Assembly (NCBI GenBank): GCA_946543465.1
Contig: CAMNLR010000124.1
Location: 62,001 to 126,000 of the forward strand
Length of the DNA: 64,000 nt
Reading direction: 5' to 3'
Source of the DNA: CAG-791 sp002390025
GTDB lineage: Bacteria > Bacillota > Clostridia > Lachnospirales > Lachnospiraceae
The first letter of the stretch is position 1. Every line of letters begins with the position of its first letter. Of this stretch, positions 39,962 through 49,706 are shown piece after piece. Made by a program: the position numbers and the translations under genes. The notes under the pieces were generated by a model. That model ran no database searches and was not told the origin of the DNA. It saw only the letters and a list, made by a program, of their open reading frames with translations.

Positions 39962-41119
39962 ATGGATTTTTCTAAGATCAGAGTACTTGTTACGGATGGA
40001 GGAGCGAGGCAGACGCTGACGATCATCCATGGGCTGAAGGAAATTGGCTGCAGGATTTCTGTGATATGCTCTTCCAGGCTGGATGTCTGCTATGTTTCCA
40101 ACATTCCTGACGAAAAAATCCTGAATAAAGCCGCTGCAGGGTCTCATGAGGGATTTGAAACATTTCTCCTTGGACTTCTTAAAAAGGGAAAATATGATGT
40201 ACTCCTTCCGGTCGCGGAAATGACCACAAATAAAGTAACTAGACATGAGAAGGAATATGAGAAGTATGTAAGGATGGCATGTGCTCCGAGAGAAGCATAC
40301 ATTCAGGCGTTCAATAAACAGGCTACTTTTGAGCGGGCAATGGGACTTGGGATTCCCTGCCCATTCACTAGAAAAGAAAGCCAGACAGTCGGAGACTACC
40401 TGGGCAAGGCATCATTTCCCATTATCATAAAACCGAGAAACGGTGTCGGATCGATTGGTTTTCATAAATTTGAATCTCTTGATGATTTCAGGCTTCTGAC
40501 AGAAAAAAAGAAAATCAATCTTGATGATTATGTTATTCAAGAATGCATCAGTTTCAAAAAGAGGCTCGGCATCCTCATCCTTATGGATAAGAACGGCAAC
40601 GCCGCGACGTCCTATGCAACGGAAGTGCTAAGAGAATATCCAGTGGATGCGGGAACCGCCGTGTTGGTCAGGTCGGTTAATGAGCCGGAGGCGATCAGAG
40701 ATGCTGTGAAACTCCTGAAGGCTATGAAATGGAAAGGCTTTGCGGATGTCGGCTTCATGATTGATGAAAAAACCGGAGAGAGAAGACTGATGGAAATCAA
40801 CGGTCGTATTCCCGCAAGTTTTAAAATGAGCTGGCTCTGTGGCTTCAATGTGGCCAGGCAGCTCGTGGAGATGGCATACGATGAACCGGTAACTATCTAT
40901 CCGGCGAATACAAAATTCGGAGTGATGACAAGGCATACCCAGGCAGATTGGACATGGTTTCTGAAATCTCCGGACCGTTTTCGCGCAAATCCGTCCTGGT
41001 TCAGCAGAAAAAACAGGCACGATGTGGTTTTCTGGAAAGATGACCCGAAACCATGGTTTGCATATACACTGCAGAGATTATGCAGGTTCGGGGAAATATC
41101 CAGAAAGAAAAGGCATTGA
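39962..41119 (+). CDS. ATP-grasp ligase (CarB-like)
   Basis: 385 residues. Rossmann-like start VLVTDGGARQTLTIIHGLKEIGC, then YDVLLPVAEMTTNK, a central ATP-grasp with FPIIIKPRNGVGSIGFHKF and GDYVIQECI, and acidic metal ligands in GFADVGFMIDE and LMEINGRIP. Members join an acid to an amine via an acyl-phosphate. In this locus a role in amide decoration of the glycan precursor is plausible. A second ATP-grasp gene lies at 50610. Confidence 0.85.
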   Translation: MDFSKIRVLVTDGGARQTLTIIHGLKEIGCRISVICSSRLDVCYVSNIPDEKILNKAAAGSHEGFETFLLGLLKKGKYDVLLPVAEMTTNKVTRHEKEYEKYVRMACAPREAYIQAFNKQATFERAMGLGIPCPFTRKESQTVGDYLGKASFPIIIKPRNGVGSIGFHKFESLDDFRLLTEKKKINLDDYVIQECISFKKRLGILILMDKNGNAATSYATEVLREYPVDAGTAVLVRSVNEPEAIRDAVKLLKAMKWKGFADVGFMIDEKTGERRLMEINGRIPASFKMSWLCGFNVARQLVEMAYDEPVTIYPANTKFGVMTRHTQADWTWFLKSPDRFRANPSWFSRKNRHDVVFWKDDPKPWFAYTLQRLCRFGEISRKKRH

Positions 41120-41144
41120 CATGCCTGAAGCTCTGGAGGCTGTG

Positions 41145-42335
41145 ATGAGTGAGAAGATAATACGAATTCTGCATATTCTGACCGGAGGAAATTCCTTTAC
41201 CGGGGTTTCTAGCTATCTGTACCAGTATTATAGAAACATGGATCGAAGCCGCGTCCGGTTTGATTTTTTGTTCTGTAAAGAAAACAACATGAAAATCTGC
41301 ATGGACGAAGAGATATTTGATTATTCCGAATTCTTCGCTTTAAACGCAAAAACAAAAAGAAACTCTACCAATTATGTAAAACTGGCAAAAGGAATCAGAA
41401 AAGTACTGAAAGAACATGAATACGATATCCTGATTGTCAACACCAGCGTTATTATGACGGTTATGACCAGCTATCTTGCAGTTCCAAGAGGAAAGAGACC
41501 CCTATTTATCGCGCATGCACACAACACGGATATCATAGTCAAATCCTCATCCCTGAGGGGGAAAGTAAAATCCCTGTTTAAGATAGCAGATTGTATTTGC
41601 AGAAGAATTGTCGTAAAAAAAGCAGACTACTTGTTTGCCTGTTCCAAGGAAGCAGGGAAAGCTACCTTTGGAGACGCTGCGATTCAATTAAGCAAATTCA
41701 AAGTAATCAACAATGCCATTGATACTGATGCTTTTATCTATGATAGGATGGTACGGAGCAGAGTCAGAGAAAAAGCGGGGATCGACGATCGTAGTATTGT
41801 ATATGGAAATGTCGGTCAGCTGTCTTACAGAAAAAACCAGACTTTTCTATTAAAGATTTTTCAGGAAATATGTAAACGTAATCCGGATTCCAGCCTCTGG
41901 CTGATTGGTGATGGACCGGAGAGAAATGTTATTGAGGATGAAATCAAGAAATCAGGTTTACAGGACAAGGTACGTCTTTGGGGTCAACGGAGTGATGTCA
42001 ATGAATTGATGCAGGGCATGGACTGCTTCGTGTTTACGACAATATCGGAGGGGCTGGGGATTGTCGCGATTGAATCTCAGGCGACGGGACTGCCGACAGT
42101 TATATCAGACGGTGTCCCGGCGGACGTTATGATTTCCGATTTAGCAATTCAACTGCCACTGTCAGCTGGTCCGGAGCAATGGGCGGACAGTATTCTGACT
42201 CTTCCGGTGACAGAGCATCGGCGTAGCATGAGAGACTGTATCATTCGCCATGGATACGATATTCAGACAGAGGCTGAGAAATTCACAGTTCTTTTGATAA
42301 GCATACTGAGAGAGACAGGGAGTTTGGGAGACTGA
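41145..42335 (+). CDS. Glycosyltransferase family 4-like (GT-B)
   Basis: 396 residues from the ATG at 41145 with GGAGG before it; the ATG at 41121 is less likely. N-terminal domain starts RILHILTGGNSFTGVSSYLY; C-terminal GT-B part has VGQLSYRKNQ, LWLIGDGPER and the signature FTTISEGLGIVAIESQATGLPTV with the Glu pair that binds the sugar nucleotide. Builds the repeat unit on the lipid carrier on the inner face of the membrane. Confidence 0.9.
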   Translation: MSEKIIRILHILTGGNSFTGVSSYLYQYYRNMDRSRVRFDFLFCKENNMKICMDEEIFDYSEFFALNAKTKRNSTNYVKLAKGIRKVLKEHEYDILIVNTSVIMTVMTSYLAVPRGKRPLFIAHAHNTDIIVKSSSLRGKVKSLFKIADCICRRIVVKKADYLFACSKEAGKATFGDAAIQLSKFKVINNAIDTDAFIYDRMVRSRVREKAGIDDRSIVYGNVGQLSYRKNQTFLLKIFQEICKRNPDSSLWLIGDGPERNVIEDEIKKSGLQDKVRLWGQRSDVNELMQGMDCFVFTTISEGLGIVAIESQATGLPTVISDGVPADVMISDLAIQLPLSAGPEQWADSILTLPVTEHRRSMRDCIIRHGYDIQTEAEKFTVLLISILRETGSLGD

Positions 42336-42338
42336 AGA

Positions 42339-43676
42339 ATGAATGGAATGAATAGTAAGCAATTGAATCAGACCAGAGTGAGTGCGACTACTGTGCTGCT
42401 TTATGTCATTATTTTACTTTCATTCACGGCACATATATTTGCCTATACGATGTCTACAAGTGTATATGTGTATGTTCTGATGGTTTTTTCCGTGCTATAT
42501 GCCTTTGGTCGGCCCAGGGTTCTGCTGAAGAAAAACTGGCCTTCCATGATTTGGATTGCTGCAGTTGCAGTTGCTTTTATGAGTTTGGCGCGTTCTTCCA
42601 GAACTGCGAATTCCATTCTTGATGTAACCTGTTTGTTCTGCGGTATGCTAATTGCCATATTTTTCAGTAAAGCAGATAATTACCTGAAAACAGTGAAGCT
42701 GATTTACCTGGTTTCCATGTTTTTTGCGGCCAGTGTGGTGCTTCAGGTGTTTGTGCCGTCAGTTTTTAATGGACTACTGAATTTGTTTCCTGAGAAGTAC
42801 GCAGCAGCAGTTGGGATGGGGGCCAACGAAGTTGTAGGTAGCGGAAAGCGAGGGTTTACTACTAACACAGGAACCGCGGCGGCATATATCTGCAGTGGCC
42901 TTCTCGCATTGGGATCCATCACTACTAGGCGAGGCAGAGTCAACACGAAAAAAGTGGCAACAGCATTTTTCCTTTTTCTGGGGCTTATGTTTACTGGAAA
43001 AAGAGGACATGCTCTTTTTGTTATCCTTGCAATGCTAATCAGATACCTCCTTCCGGAGCGAGGCACAAAAAAGATGAAAAAGTACTGGGTCATTTTTTTG
43101 TCTTTTCTGTCAATCATTGTCTTTTACAGCATATTTGGCTCGTTGCTCTCTGAGATTCCTCTGATTAGGAAGTTAACGGCAACCATCAACGGAGTCATTG
43201 CAGGAGATGATATCAGCAGTCTCAGGCTGTCACTTTATGTATGGGCGATCCGACTGTTCAGAAGGAACCCTCTGATAGGTATCGGATGGGGAGACTATCG
43301 AACAACAGTCATTGGAAATGTTTCTCGCTTTAAAGATCTTGATACACATAATATCTACCTACAGCTGCTGTGCGAGACGGGAATTATAGGGTTTGCGGTA
43401 TTCGTACTGTTGTTTGTCACTTTTTGGGTGTTGTCAAAAAACGCATATTGCAGATGTCTGGCAGATGATAATAATGCTCATACCAACTGGCTGCAGGTCC
43501 TGTCATTTTCCTTCTCTTATCAGTCGTTTTTTCTTTTATACGGATTAACGGGGAACGTTCTGTATGATCAGCATTCTCAGATACTCTATGCATTGTCTTG
43601 TGGGATGACCTTGGCGTATATTGGCAATGAGAAGCAACACTCAGAGCAAAAGGAAGAAAATATATCTGGAGGTTAA
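42339..43676 (+). CDS. O-antigen/EPS polymerase or ligase (Wzy-like)
   Basis: 445 residues, about ten hydrophobic helices, with a large loop in the second half carrying NPLIGIGWGDYR and DTHNIYLQLLCETGIIGF, the Wzy_C/O-antigen ligase signature with a conserved histidine. In a Gram-positive setting it should polymerise lipid-linked repeat units outside the membrane (Wzx/Wzy pathway). GTP-free start region MNGMNSKQ allows either ATG (42339 or 42348). Confidence 0.88.
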   Translation: MNGMNSKQLNQTRVSATTVLLYVIILLSFTAHIFAYTMSTSVYVYVLMVFSVLYAFGRPRVLLKKNWPSMIWIAAVAVAFMSLARSSRTANSILDVTCLFCGMLIAIFFSKADNYLKTVKLIYLVSMFFAASVVLQVFVPSVFNGLLNLFPEKYAAAVGMGANEVVGSGKRGFTTNTGTAAAYICSGLLALGSITTRRGRVNTKKVATAFFLFLGLMFTGKRGHALFVILAMLIRYLLPERGTKKMKKYWVIFLSFLSIIVFYSIFGSLLSEIPLIRKLTATINGVIAGDDISSLRLSLYVWAIRLFRRNPLIGIGWGDYRTTVIGNVSRFKDLDTHNIYLQLLCETGIIGFAVFVLLFVTFWVLSKNAYCRCLADDNNAHTNWLQVLSFSFSYQSFFLLYGLTGNVLYDQHSQILYALSCGMTLAYIGNEKQHSEQKEENISGG

Positions 43677-43680
43677 TTCT

Positions 43681-44856
43681 TTGAAGATTGGTTTGATTAC
43701 CTTCCATTTTGCCTCAAATCAGGGGGCAGTTTTGCAATGCTACGCAATGCAGAAATACCTTGAGAACCAGGGTCATGACGTGTTTGTGATTGATTATCAG
43801 CCTTCTTATCACCTAGTCAGGTACCAGAGCAGGAAGAATCCTTTTCTATATGCGAGAGACTTCTGGCGGAAATTTCATTACAAAGAATATCCGCGCCGCG
43901 TTTATCTTACGGCCCGCAGCTTTGCTCGATGCATTTATATGAATGTCATGCATACAGATAGCAGGGTGGAGCAGTGCTTTGAAAACTTCAGGCAAAGATA
44001 CCTTCATACGACAGCGAGGTACCGATCCCTGGCTGAACTGAAAAAAAATCCACCCAAGATGGAAGCTTATATCAGCGGAAGCGATCAGCTATGGAATCCG
44101 GAAGTGCTGGACCAGAATTTTGATAAGGCATATTTTCTGGATTTCGGCGATGAAAACATTATGAGAATTTCTTATGCGGTGAGTATAGGAAAAGAGATGC
44201 CGGAACACTATTTGAAGCAGTTAAGATCCTTATGCGTTGGACTCGACGCTGTCTCATTGAGAGAGTTTAACGAAATGGTGATTGACGCAATCGGAAAGGA
44301 TGTTCATATCTGTATCGACCCGACATTTCTGCTGACGGCAGATGATTACAGAGAGATTGAAGGGAACATAAGCATCACGGAACCCTATATATTTGTTTAC
44401 GGGTTTGAGACAAACAAAGACATCCTGGACGCGATTGAGGCTGCGAAAAAGAAATACCGGTGCCTGATTGTGAACGGTTCTCCCATGAGAATTAAATACC
44501 GTGGGAATGTTGTCAATACCAGGGATTACGGTCCGGAGATATTTCTGGGTTATATCAGGAATGCGGTATGCGTCGTGACGAATTCATTTCATGCTACTGC
44601 TTTTTCTGTCATTTACGAAAAAGACTTTATTACCGTACCTCATTCTACCAGGGGGATGCGAATGAAAAATCTTCTTGGGAGATTGTCTCTGCGATCCTGT
44701 CTTTATAAAGATGAGGCTTTCGATATCGGCAAAGCTGTTAATTATGCGTCAGTTCGTCCGATATTATCAGAGTGGAAACGCCACTCAGAAGAGTTCCTTA
44801 CTATGGCTCTTGCCGGAAAAAAGGGAGAAGAGATTCCCCATTACACAGAGGAGTAA
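43681..44856 (+). CDS. Polysaccharide pyruvyl transferase family protein
   Basis: 391 residues from a TTG at 43681, with GGAGG 8 bases before it; an in-frame ATG at 43621 would overlap the polymerase gene. Starts LKIGLITFHFASNQGAVLQC as PF04230 members do (glycine- and asparagine-rich first loop), with YISGSDQLWNPEVL, CIDPTFLL and VVTNSFHATAFSVIY, the typical late His block. Members transfer pyruvate from PEP as a ketal, adding negative charge, to surface sugars. Confidence 0.88.
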   Translation: MKIGLITFHFASNQGAVLQCYAMQKYLENQGHDVFVIDYQPSYHLVRYQSRKNPFLYARDFWRKFHYKEYPRRVYLTARSFARCIYMNVMHTDSRVEQCFENFRQRYLHTTARYRSLAELKKNPPKMEAYISGSDQLWNPEVLDQNFDKAYFLDFGDENIMRISYAVSIGKEMPEHYLKQLRSLCVGLDAVSLREFNEMVIDAIGKDVHICIDPTFLLTADDYREIEGNISITEPYIFVYGFETNKDILDAIEAAKKKYRCLIVNGSPMRIKYRGNVVNTRDYGPEIFLGYIRNAVCVVTNSFHATAFSVIYEKDFITVPHSTRGMRMKNLLGRLSLRSCLYKDEAFDIGKAVNYASVRPILSEWKRHSEEFLTMALAGKKGEEIPHYTEE

Positions 44857-44860
44857 CTTT

Positions 44861-46270
44861 ATGTCACGTGAGGGAAAACTTGCTAAAAACACTTTCATAC
44901 TTGCAATAGGAACGTTTCTTCCTAGACTGGCGACTTTTGTCATTCTCCCAATCATGACGGGAGGACTTACAAAAGAAGAGTATGGAACTTATGACCTGAT
45001 GCTGGTCCTTGTTCTCTTGCTGCTTCCTGCTGTCACAATGCAGATTCATGCGGCAGCTTTTCGCTTTATTATCGATGTAAAAAAGGACCGGCAGAAATGC
45101 AGGAGTATTATCACCAACATTTTTGCCGTGATTATTCCGACATCTCTGCTTGCTCTGATGGTCCTATTCTTGTGTTTACCCAGATATGATTTTCGGATAC
45201 GTTCCCTCTTTTGTACTTACCTTTTTGTGGACATTTTAACGACGGCTTGCCAGTGGGTCATAAGGGGATTGCAGCAGAATCTGAAATATTCTGTCAGCGC
45301 GATCCTGAACTCCTTGGGCAGAATGATTTTCAGCAGTCTTTTTGTTTGGTGGCTCCATCTGGGACTTGTGGGGGCGATTTCATCTCTAATTGTAGCTGAT
45401 ACAATTTCATTGGTATATCTGCTTTTTGCTGGAAAAATTTTTCATTACATTGATTTCAGATTTGTATCAAAGACGGAAATCAGATCTATGTTGGCTTATT
45501 CATGGCCGCTTGTCCCCAATAATATGTCCATGTGGGTCATGCGTGTCTCGGATCGCTTTGTGGTGACAATGTTTATGGGTGTCGCCGCAAATGCGGTGTA
45601 TGCCGTGGCCAATAAAATCCCTCAGATTTTAGCCGTAGCCCAGAGTACCTTTACCATGGCTTGGCAGGAAAACGCCTCTGTGACTTCTGCTGATGAAGAC
45701 GCGGATCAGTACTATTCAGTGATGTTCAGGAGGATGTATGACCTGATGGCGGGGGCTATGGGACTGCTGGTTGCCATGACTCCGGTTCTGTTCTGGCTTC
45801 TGATTAGAGGTGACTATAGGGAAGCCTACAATCAGATTCCGGTTCTTTTCATGGCGATGTTTTTTAGCACTCTGTCTTCTTATCTGGGGGGAATCTACGT
45901 AGCTTATAAAGCAACAAAGAGCATAGGAATTACGACATTGGTTGCTGCCATTTGCAACCTTGTGGTTGACCTCGCCCTGATCAGGTTGATTGGTCTGTTT
46001 GCAGCGTCCGGATCAACTCTTATCAGTTATATACTACTGTTTGTCTACCGGATGAAGGACGTGCGAAGACTGGTTGATATTTCATATGATATAAGACATA
46101 TGCTCATCGTACTCGGACTGCTGATAGTGGAGTGCGCACTTTGCTTCATGCAGAAGACTGCGTTCAATGTGATCAATATTGGTTTGGGAACTATTGTATT
46201 TATTCTGCTGAACCGTGAGCTCATCGGAATTTTGCTCGGAAAAGCAAAACGCATCCTGCGCAGAGCATGA
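44861..46270 (+). CDS. Repeat-unit flippase (Wzx/MATE-like)
   Basis: 469 residues from the ATG at 44861 preceded by AGAGGAG. About 12-14 hydrophobic helices; the N-terminus KLAKNTFILAIGTFLPRLATFVILPIMTG is typical of the polysaccharide-export (PST/Wzx) group, with the polar GGLTKEEYG loop next. It would move undecaprenyl-linked repeat units across the membrane. Pairs with the polymerase at 42339. Confidence 0.9.
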   Translation: MSREGKLAKNTFILAIGTFLPRLATFVILPIMTGGLTKEEYGTYDLMLVLVLLLLPAVTMQIHAAAFRFIIDVKKDRQKCRSIITNIFAVIIPTSLLALMVLFLCLPRYDFRIRSLFCTYLFVDILTTACQWVIRGLQQNLKYSVSAILNSLGRMIFSSLFVWWLHLGLVGAISSLIVADTISLVYLLFAGKIFHYIDFRFVSKTEIRSMLAYSWPLVPNNMSMWVMRVSDRFVVTMFMGVAANAVYAVANKIPQILAVAQSTFTMAWQENASVTSADEDADQYYSVMFRRMYDLMAGAMGLLVAMTPVLFWLLIRGDYREAYNQIPVLFMAMFFSTLSSYLGGIYVAYKATKSIGITTLVAAICNLVVDLALIRLIGLFAASGSTLISYILLFVYRMKDVRRLVDISYDIRHMLIVLGLLIVECALCFMQKTAFNVINIGLGTIVFILLNRELIGILLGKAKRILRRA

Positions 46271-46308
46271 TACCGTTCAGACGGAAGATTTAACGGAGGT
46301 CTATATCT

Positions 46309-47256
46309 ATGGGAAGCATCGCAAAAAAAATCAAGAAGGCGGTAGCCCTCTGGGGAGAATTCGGACTTCTGTACTCCCTGGCCAGCGGCTTCTGCCGCTC
46401 ATCGGGTCACTATGACAGATATATCGATTTAGCATGTAAGGAATTATACCGGGAAAATAAGGAACGGATCTTCGGGATCAAAAGGGCCGAAAATCCTGTT
46501 TTTATTGAAAAACCTATCGTCTGGTCTTTCTGGTGGCAGGGAAAAGACAGCCTTCCGGATATCCTTCAGACCTGTCTTGCGTCGCATGAAAAGCATATTG
46601 CAAGCTGTGGGTATGAGTATATTTTCCTGGATCGGGATAATATTCAGGACTACCTGGATATCCCGGATGCCGTGAAGCGCAAGCTGGAACAGGGAATCAT
46701 ATCCTTTACCCACTTTTCGGACTATCTTCGCGTGGCACTGATTGAACAATATGGGGGTATCTGGATTGACATCACGTTGCTTATGACCAGCGACCTGGAT
46801 TCTTCCATGTTTGATTTTGATTTTTATTCTTTCAAAACCGATGTGGAACCCCGTGATTTAAAAGTGATTGGGCAGATGGTCACAGGCTGCCGATGGGCTG
46901 GATTCATGCTGGGGGCGAACCAGGAGCACAGCCCGCTGTTTGTGTATTTGAAGTGTGCTTTGGAGGCATACTGGTCAACCCACGATAGGGCCATCGATTA
47001 TTTCCTCTTGAATATGCTTGTAAGGTGTGCTTATGACCATAACGATTACGTGAAGAAGATTATAGATGATATCCCGTTTAACAATCCTCATCTGTATGAA
47101 CTAGCTCCTGTCATCAATGAACCATGGAATCAGAAGAACTGGAATCAGATTTCCAAAGATGAGATTTTTTTTAAGGTGACACAAAAAAAGCCTGTGTCTG
47201 AGCAGACAGGAACAGCAGACACATTCTACGGACACATTAAGAAAATGTACAGGTGA
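46309..47256 (+). CDS. Capsular polysaccharide-type glycosyltransferase (DXD)
   Basis: 315 residues. IVWSFWWQGKDSLPDILQTC near residue 65 and YEYIFLDRDN lead to FTHFSDYLRVALIEQYGGIWIDITLL, the DXD-sugar-binding pattern of GT32/PF05704 enzymes with its DxT/D metal site. GGAGG precedes the ATG. Likely a second transferase of the repeat unit. Confidence 0.87.
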   Translation: MGSIAKKIKKAVALWGEFGLLYSLASGFCRSSGHYDRYIDLACKELYRENKERIFGIKRAENPVFIEKPIVWSFWWQGKDSLPDILQTCLASHEKHIASCGYEYIFLDRDNIQDYLDIPDAVKRKLEQGIISFTHFSDYLRVALIEQYGGIWIDITLLMTSDLDSSMFDFDFYSFKTDVEPRDLKVIGQMVTGCRWAGFMLGANQEHSPLFVYLKCALEAYWSTHDRAIDYFLLNMLVRCAYDHNDYVKKIIDDIPFNNPHLYELAPVINEPWNQKNWNQISKDEIFFKVTQKKPVSEQTGTADTFYGHIKKMYR

Positions 47257-47261
47257 GAAAA

Positions 47262-48650
47262 ATGAGCATTGTTACGAAATTGATTAGGTCATGGTGCAAC
47301 ACAGAAGGGAATGTAAACTCTACAGAAGAACTTCTTCTTTGGATAAAAGAACTAAACAATATAACGTATGTAAGGGTCAATGAATGCAGCATCAATGACA
47401 GCACCTTCTGGTTTTACGACGATTATAACGGGGAAGTACTGAATCGTAAACGTAGCTTTTTTTCTGTTAAAGGAATGCGCCGTTTTGAGGACGACATCTT
47501 TTCGGGAGAACAGCCCATCATCATTCAGCCAGAGATCGGTTACCTCGGTATTATATGCCGTGAAATAGACGGAGTTCTGAATTTCCTTATGCAGGCCAAA
47601 ATTGAGCCGGGAAACGTGAACTGCGTCCAGATTTCTCCAACGATCCAGGCAACGAAAAGCAATTTTACTAGGGCCCACGGAGGTCATCTGCCGACCTACT
47701 TTGAGCTTTTTGAGCATTCGGAACGCTTCAATGTGATTTACGATCAGATCCAGTCGGAACAGGCTACACGTTTTTATAAAAAACGTAATCGGAATATGAT
47801 TATGATCGTGGATGAGGAATTTGAAATATATCCAAATTTCCGTTGGATGACACTGGGACAAATTAAAAAACTGATGGAAGTAGATAATCTTGTGAATATG
47901 GATACAAGGACGGTTTTGTCAGGAATACCGCTAGTGACGGAAAATCTCAGTGAACAAGATAAAGAAGATGTTGCAGGATGCTTTGCCGATGAAACTCTGT
48001 TTCGCTCTGTTTTTGCAACTAATCCCCAGAACACACTTCCTTGGATTTACCAACGGCTGAATAATTACAAGATGTTTCACGATGTGAGGACTGTCACAGT
48101 ACCGCTTAACCAGTTGGTAGACTGGAGAATTGATGAGTATGGCATCACATGCAAGAAACAGGCGGATTTTATGGTAAGATACTATGACATTGAAATATCC
48201 GGAAGAGAGGTGCAGCACTGGTCACAGCCACTGTTTAAAGCCATCGGAATGGCAGTCTTCGGATTGATAACACGCGTGAAGGATGGGAGACAGCAATTTC
48301 TGGTCAAAATCAAGCCAGAAATAGGATCCTTCGACAAGGTAGAGGTCGGCCCTTCAATTCAATGGGAACCGTCCCATTACCTTTACAATGATAACGAAGT
48401 CGAACGATTATTCCGGAAAAAACTGGAGGCAGAAGACGGAATCGTCAACAATGTCATCCTTTCCGAGGAAGGTGGCCGTTTTTACCATGAACAAAACCGG
48501 AATGTCATTATTAGGATAGAAGAAAACGAACTGACTGTACTTCCCGAGGATTATATATGGGCTGATTATGCAACACTTAATTTTTTAGTCCAGATTAATA
48601 ACTGCCTCAACATTCAACTCAGGAATCTGCTCTCATTAATCCAGATATAG
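47262..48650 (+). CDS. NDP-hexose 2,3-dehydratase (EvaA/TylX3-like)
   Basis: 462 residues, made of two copies of a roughly 220-residue domain. Paired motifs: first half GYLGIICREIDGVLNFLMQAKIEPGN and VQISPTIQAT, SNFTRAH, then RNRNMIMI; second half AVFGLITRVKDGRQQFLVKIKPEIG, VGPSIQWEP, and QNRNVIIR. Such enzymes act on NDP-4-keto-6-deoxyglucose to remove the 2-hydroxyl, giving a 2,6-dideoxy-3,4-diketo sugar. The next two genes are fitting 3- and 4-ketoreductases. The enzymes for making the 4-keto-6-deoxy precursor (RmlA/RmlB) are not in the window. Confidence 0.9.
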   Translation: MSIVTKLIRSWCNTEGNVNSTEELLLWIKELNNITYVRVNECSINDSTFWFYDDYNGEVLNRKRSFFSVKGMRRFEDDIFSGEQPIIIQPEIGYLGIICREIDGVLNFLMQAKIEPGNVNCVQISPTIQATKSNFTRAHGGHLPTYFELFEHSERFNVIYDQIQSEQATRFYKKRNRNMIMIVDEEFEIYPNFRWMTLGQIKKLMEVDNLVNMDTRTVLSGIPLVTENLSEQDKEDVAGCFADETLFRSVFATNPQNTLPWIYQRLNNYKMFHDVRTVTVPLNQLVDWRIDEYGITCKKQADFMVRYYDIEISGREVQHWSQPLFKAIGMAVFGLITRVKDGRQQFLVKIKPEIGSFDKVEVGPSIQWEPSHYLYNDNEVERLFRKKLEAEDGIVNNVILSEEGGRFYHEQNRNVIIRIEENELTVLPEDYIWADYATLNFLVQINNCLNIQLRNLLSLIQI

Positions 48651-48662
48651 AAAGGTGTAAAA

Positions 48663-49706
48663 ATGAAAATAGGTGTTATTTGTCCGTCAGAAATTGCCTT
48701 CCGGCGTTTTATGCCAGCTCTGCAACAGTGCGATGATATGGAATTTGTCGGGATTGGCGTCTTTACTAAAAGTGAGAGGTTCGGAACAGAAAAGATCAGC
48801 GATGAGGTTTTTGAAGAATGTCTTTCAAAAGAAAGAGAGAAAGCCCAGGCATTTGTGGATCAGTACGGGGGAAGATTATTCGGCGGCTATGAAGAGATTG
48901 CATCATCACCGGACATCGATGCCCTTTATATCCCCTTGCCGCCGGCTCTCCACTATAAATGGGCCAGAATGGCTCTTGAAAACGGGAAACATGTACTGGT
49001 TGAAAAGCCTTCAACCATTTCGGCAGAGGACACTAAGGAACTGGTGAGGATCGCAGAGGAAAAGGAACTTGCGCTCCATGAAAACTACATGTTTGCATTC
49101 CATGATCAGCTCGATGCGCTCGACAGTATTGTAAAGAACGGAGAAATCGGGGATGTACGGCTTTATCGGATTTCTTTCGGTTTTCCCATGAGAGCAGCCA
49201 ATGATTTCCGTTATAACAGAGAACTCGGCGGCGGAGCATTGATCGATGCCGGCGGCTATACGATTCGGTATGCCTCACGTCTTTTGGGAGCGACAGCTGA
49301 GATGCGGTATGCGCAGTCAAATTACCTGGATGGCTTTGGAGTAGATATGTACGGTTCTGCTGCACTGACCAATGAGGACGGAGTGACGGCGCAGGTGGCT
49401 TTCGGCATGGACAATAATTACAAATGCGACCTAGAAGTATGGGGAAGCAAAGGTTGTCTGACATCCACACGAGTATTGACAGCTCCTGCTGGATTTACAC
49501 CGACAGCGACCATCCGAAAAGGAAATGAAGAAACCACCATAGAATTACCTTCCGATGACACCTTCTACAAGTCTATACGGCATTTTAGAGCATGTATGGA
49601 TGACAGGGGATTAAGAGAACAAAGATATCAGATCATGATCAGACAGGCGGAATTAGTGGATGAATTTAAAAAGTTGGCAGGTTGGGAGTACGGGGGAAGA
49701 TCATGA
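48663..49706 (+). CDS. Gfo/Idh/MocA-family sugar oxidoreductase
   Basis: 347 residues. N-terminal NAD(P)-binding fold begins MKIGVICPSEIAFR; ALYIPLPPALHYKWARMALENGKHVLVEKP is the family's EKP block with the catalytic lysine; GGGALIDAGGYTIRYASRLLG follows in the second domain. The context after a 2,3-dehydratase fits the C3-ketoreductase of 2-deoxy sugar pathways (TylC1/KijD10-type). The stop overlaps the next start (ATGA). Confidence 0.9.
   Translation: MKIGVICPSEIAFRRFMPALQQCDDMEFVGIGVFTKSERFGTEKISDEVFEECLSKEREKAQAFVDQYGGRLFGGYEEIASSPDIDALYIPLPPALHYKWARMALENGKHVLVEKPSTISAEDTKELVRIAEEKELALHENYMFAFHDQLDALDSIVKNGEIGDVRLYRISFGFPMRAANDFRYNRELGGGALIDAGGYTIRYASRLLGATAEMRYAQSNYLDGFGVDMYGSAALTNEDGVTAQVAFGMDNNYKCDLEVWGSKGCLTSTRVLTAPAGFTPTATIRKGNEETTIELPSDDTFYKSIRHFRACMDDRGLREQRYQIMIRQAELVDEFKKLAGWEYGGRS

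Noticed and set aside
48366..48378. GGAACCGTCCCA inside the 2,3-dehydratase gene as a copy of the repeat family
   Set aside because: Only the 11-base core matches and it lies in well-conserved coding sequence with no arms; coincidence is likely.
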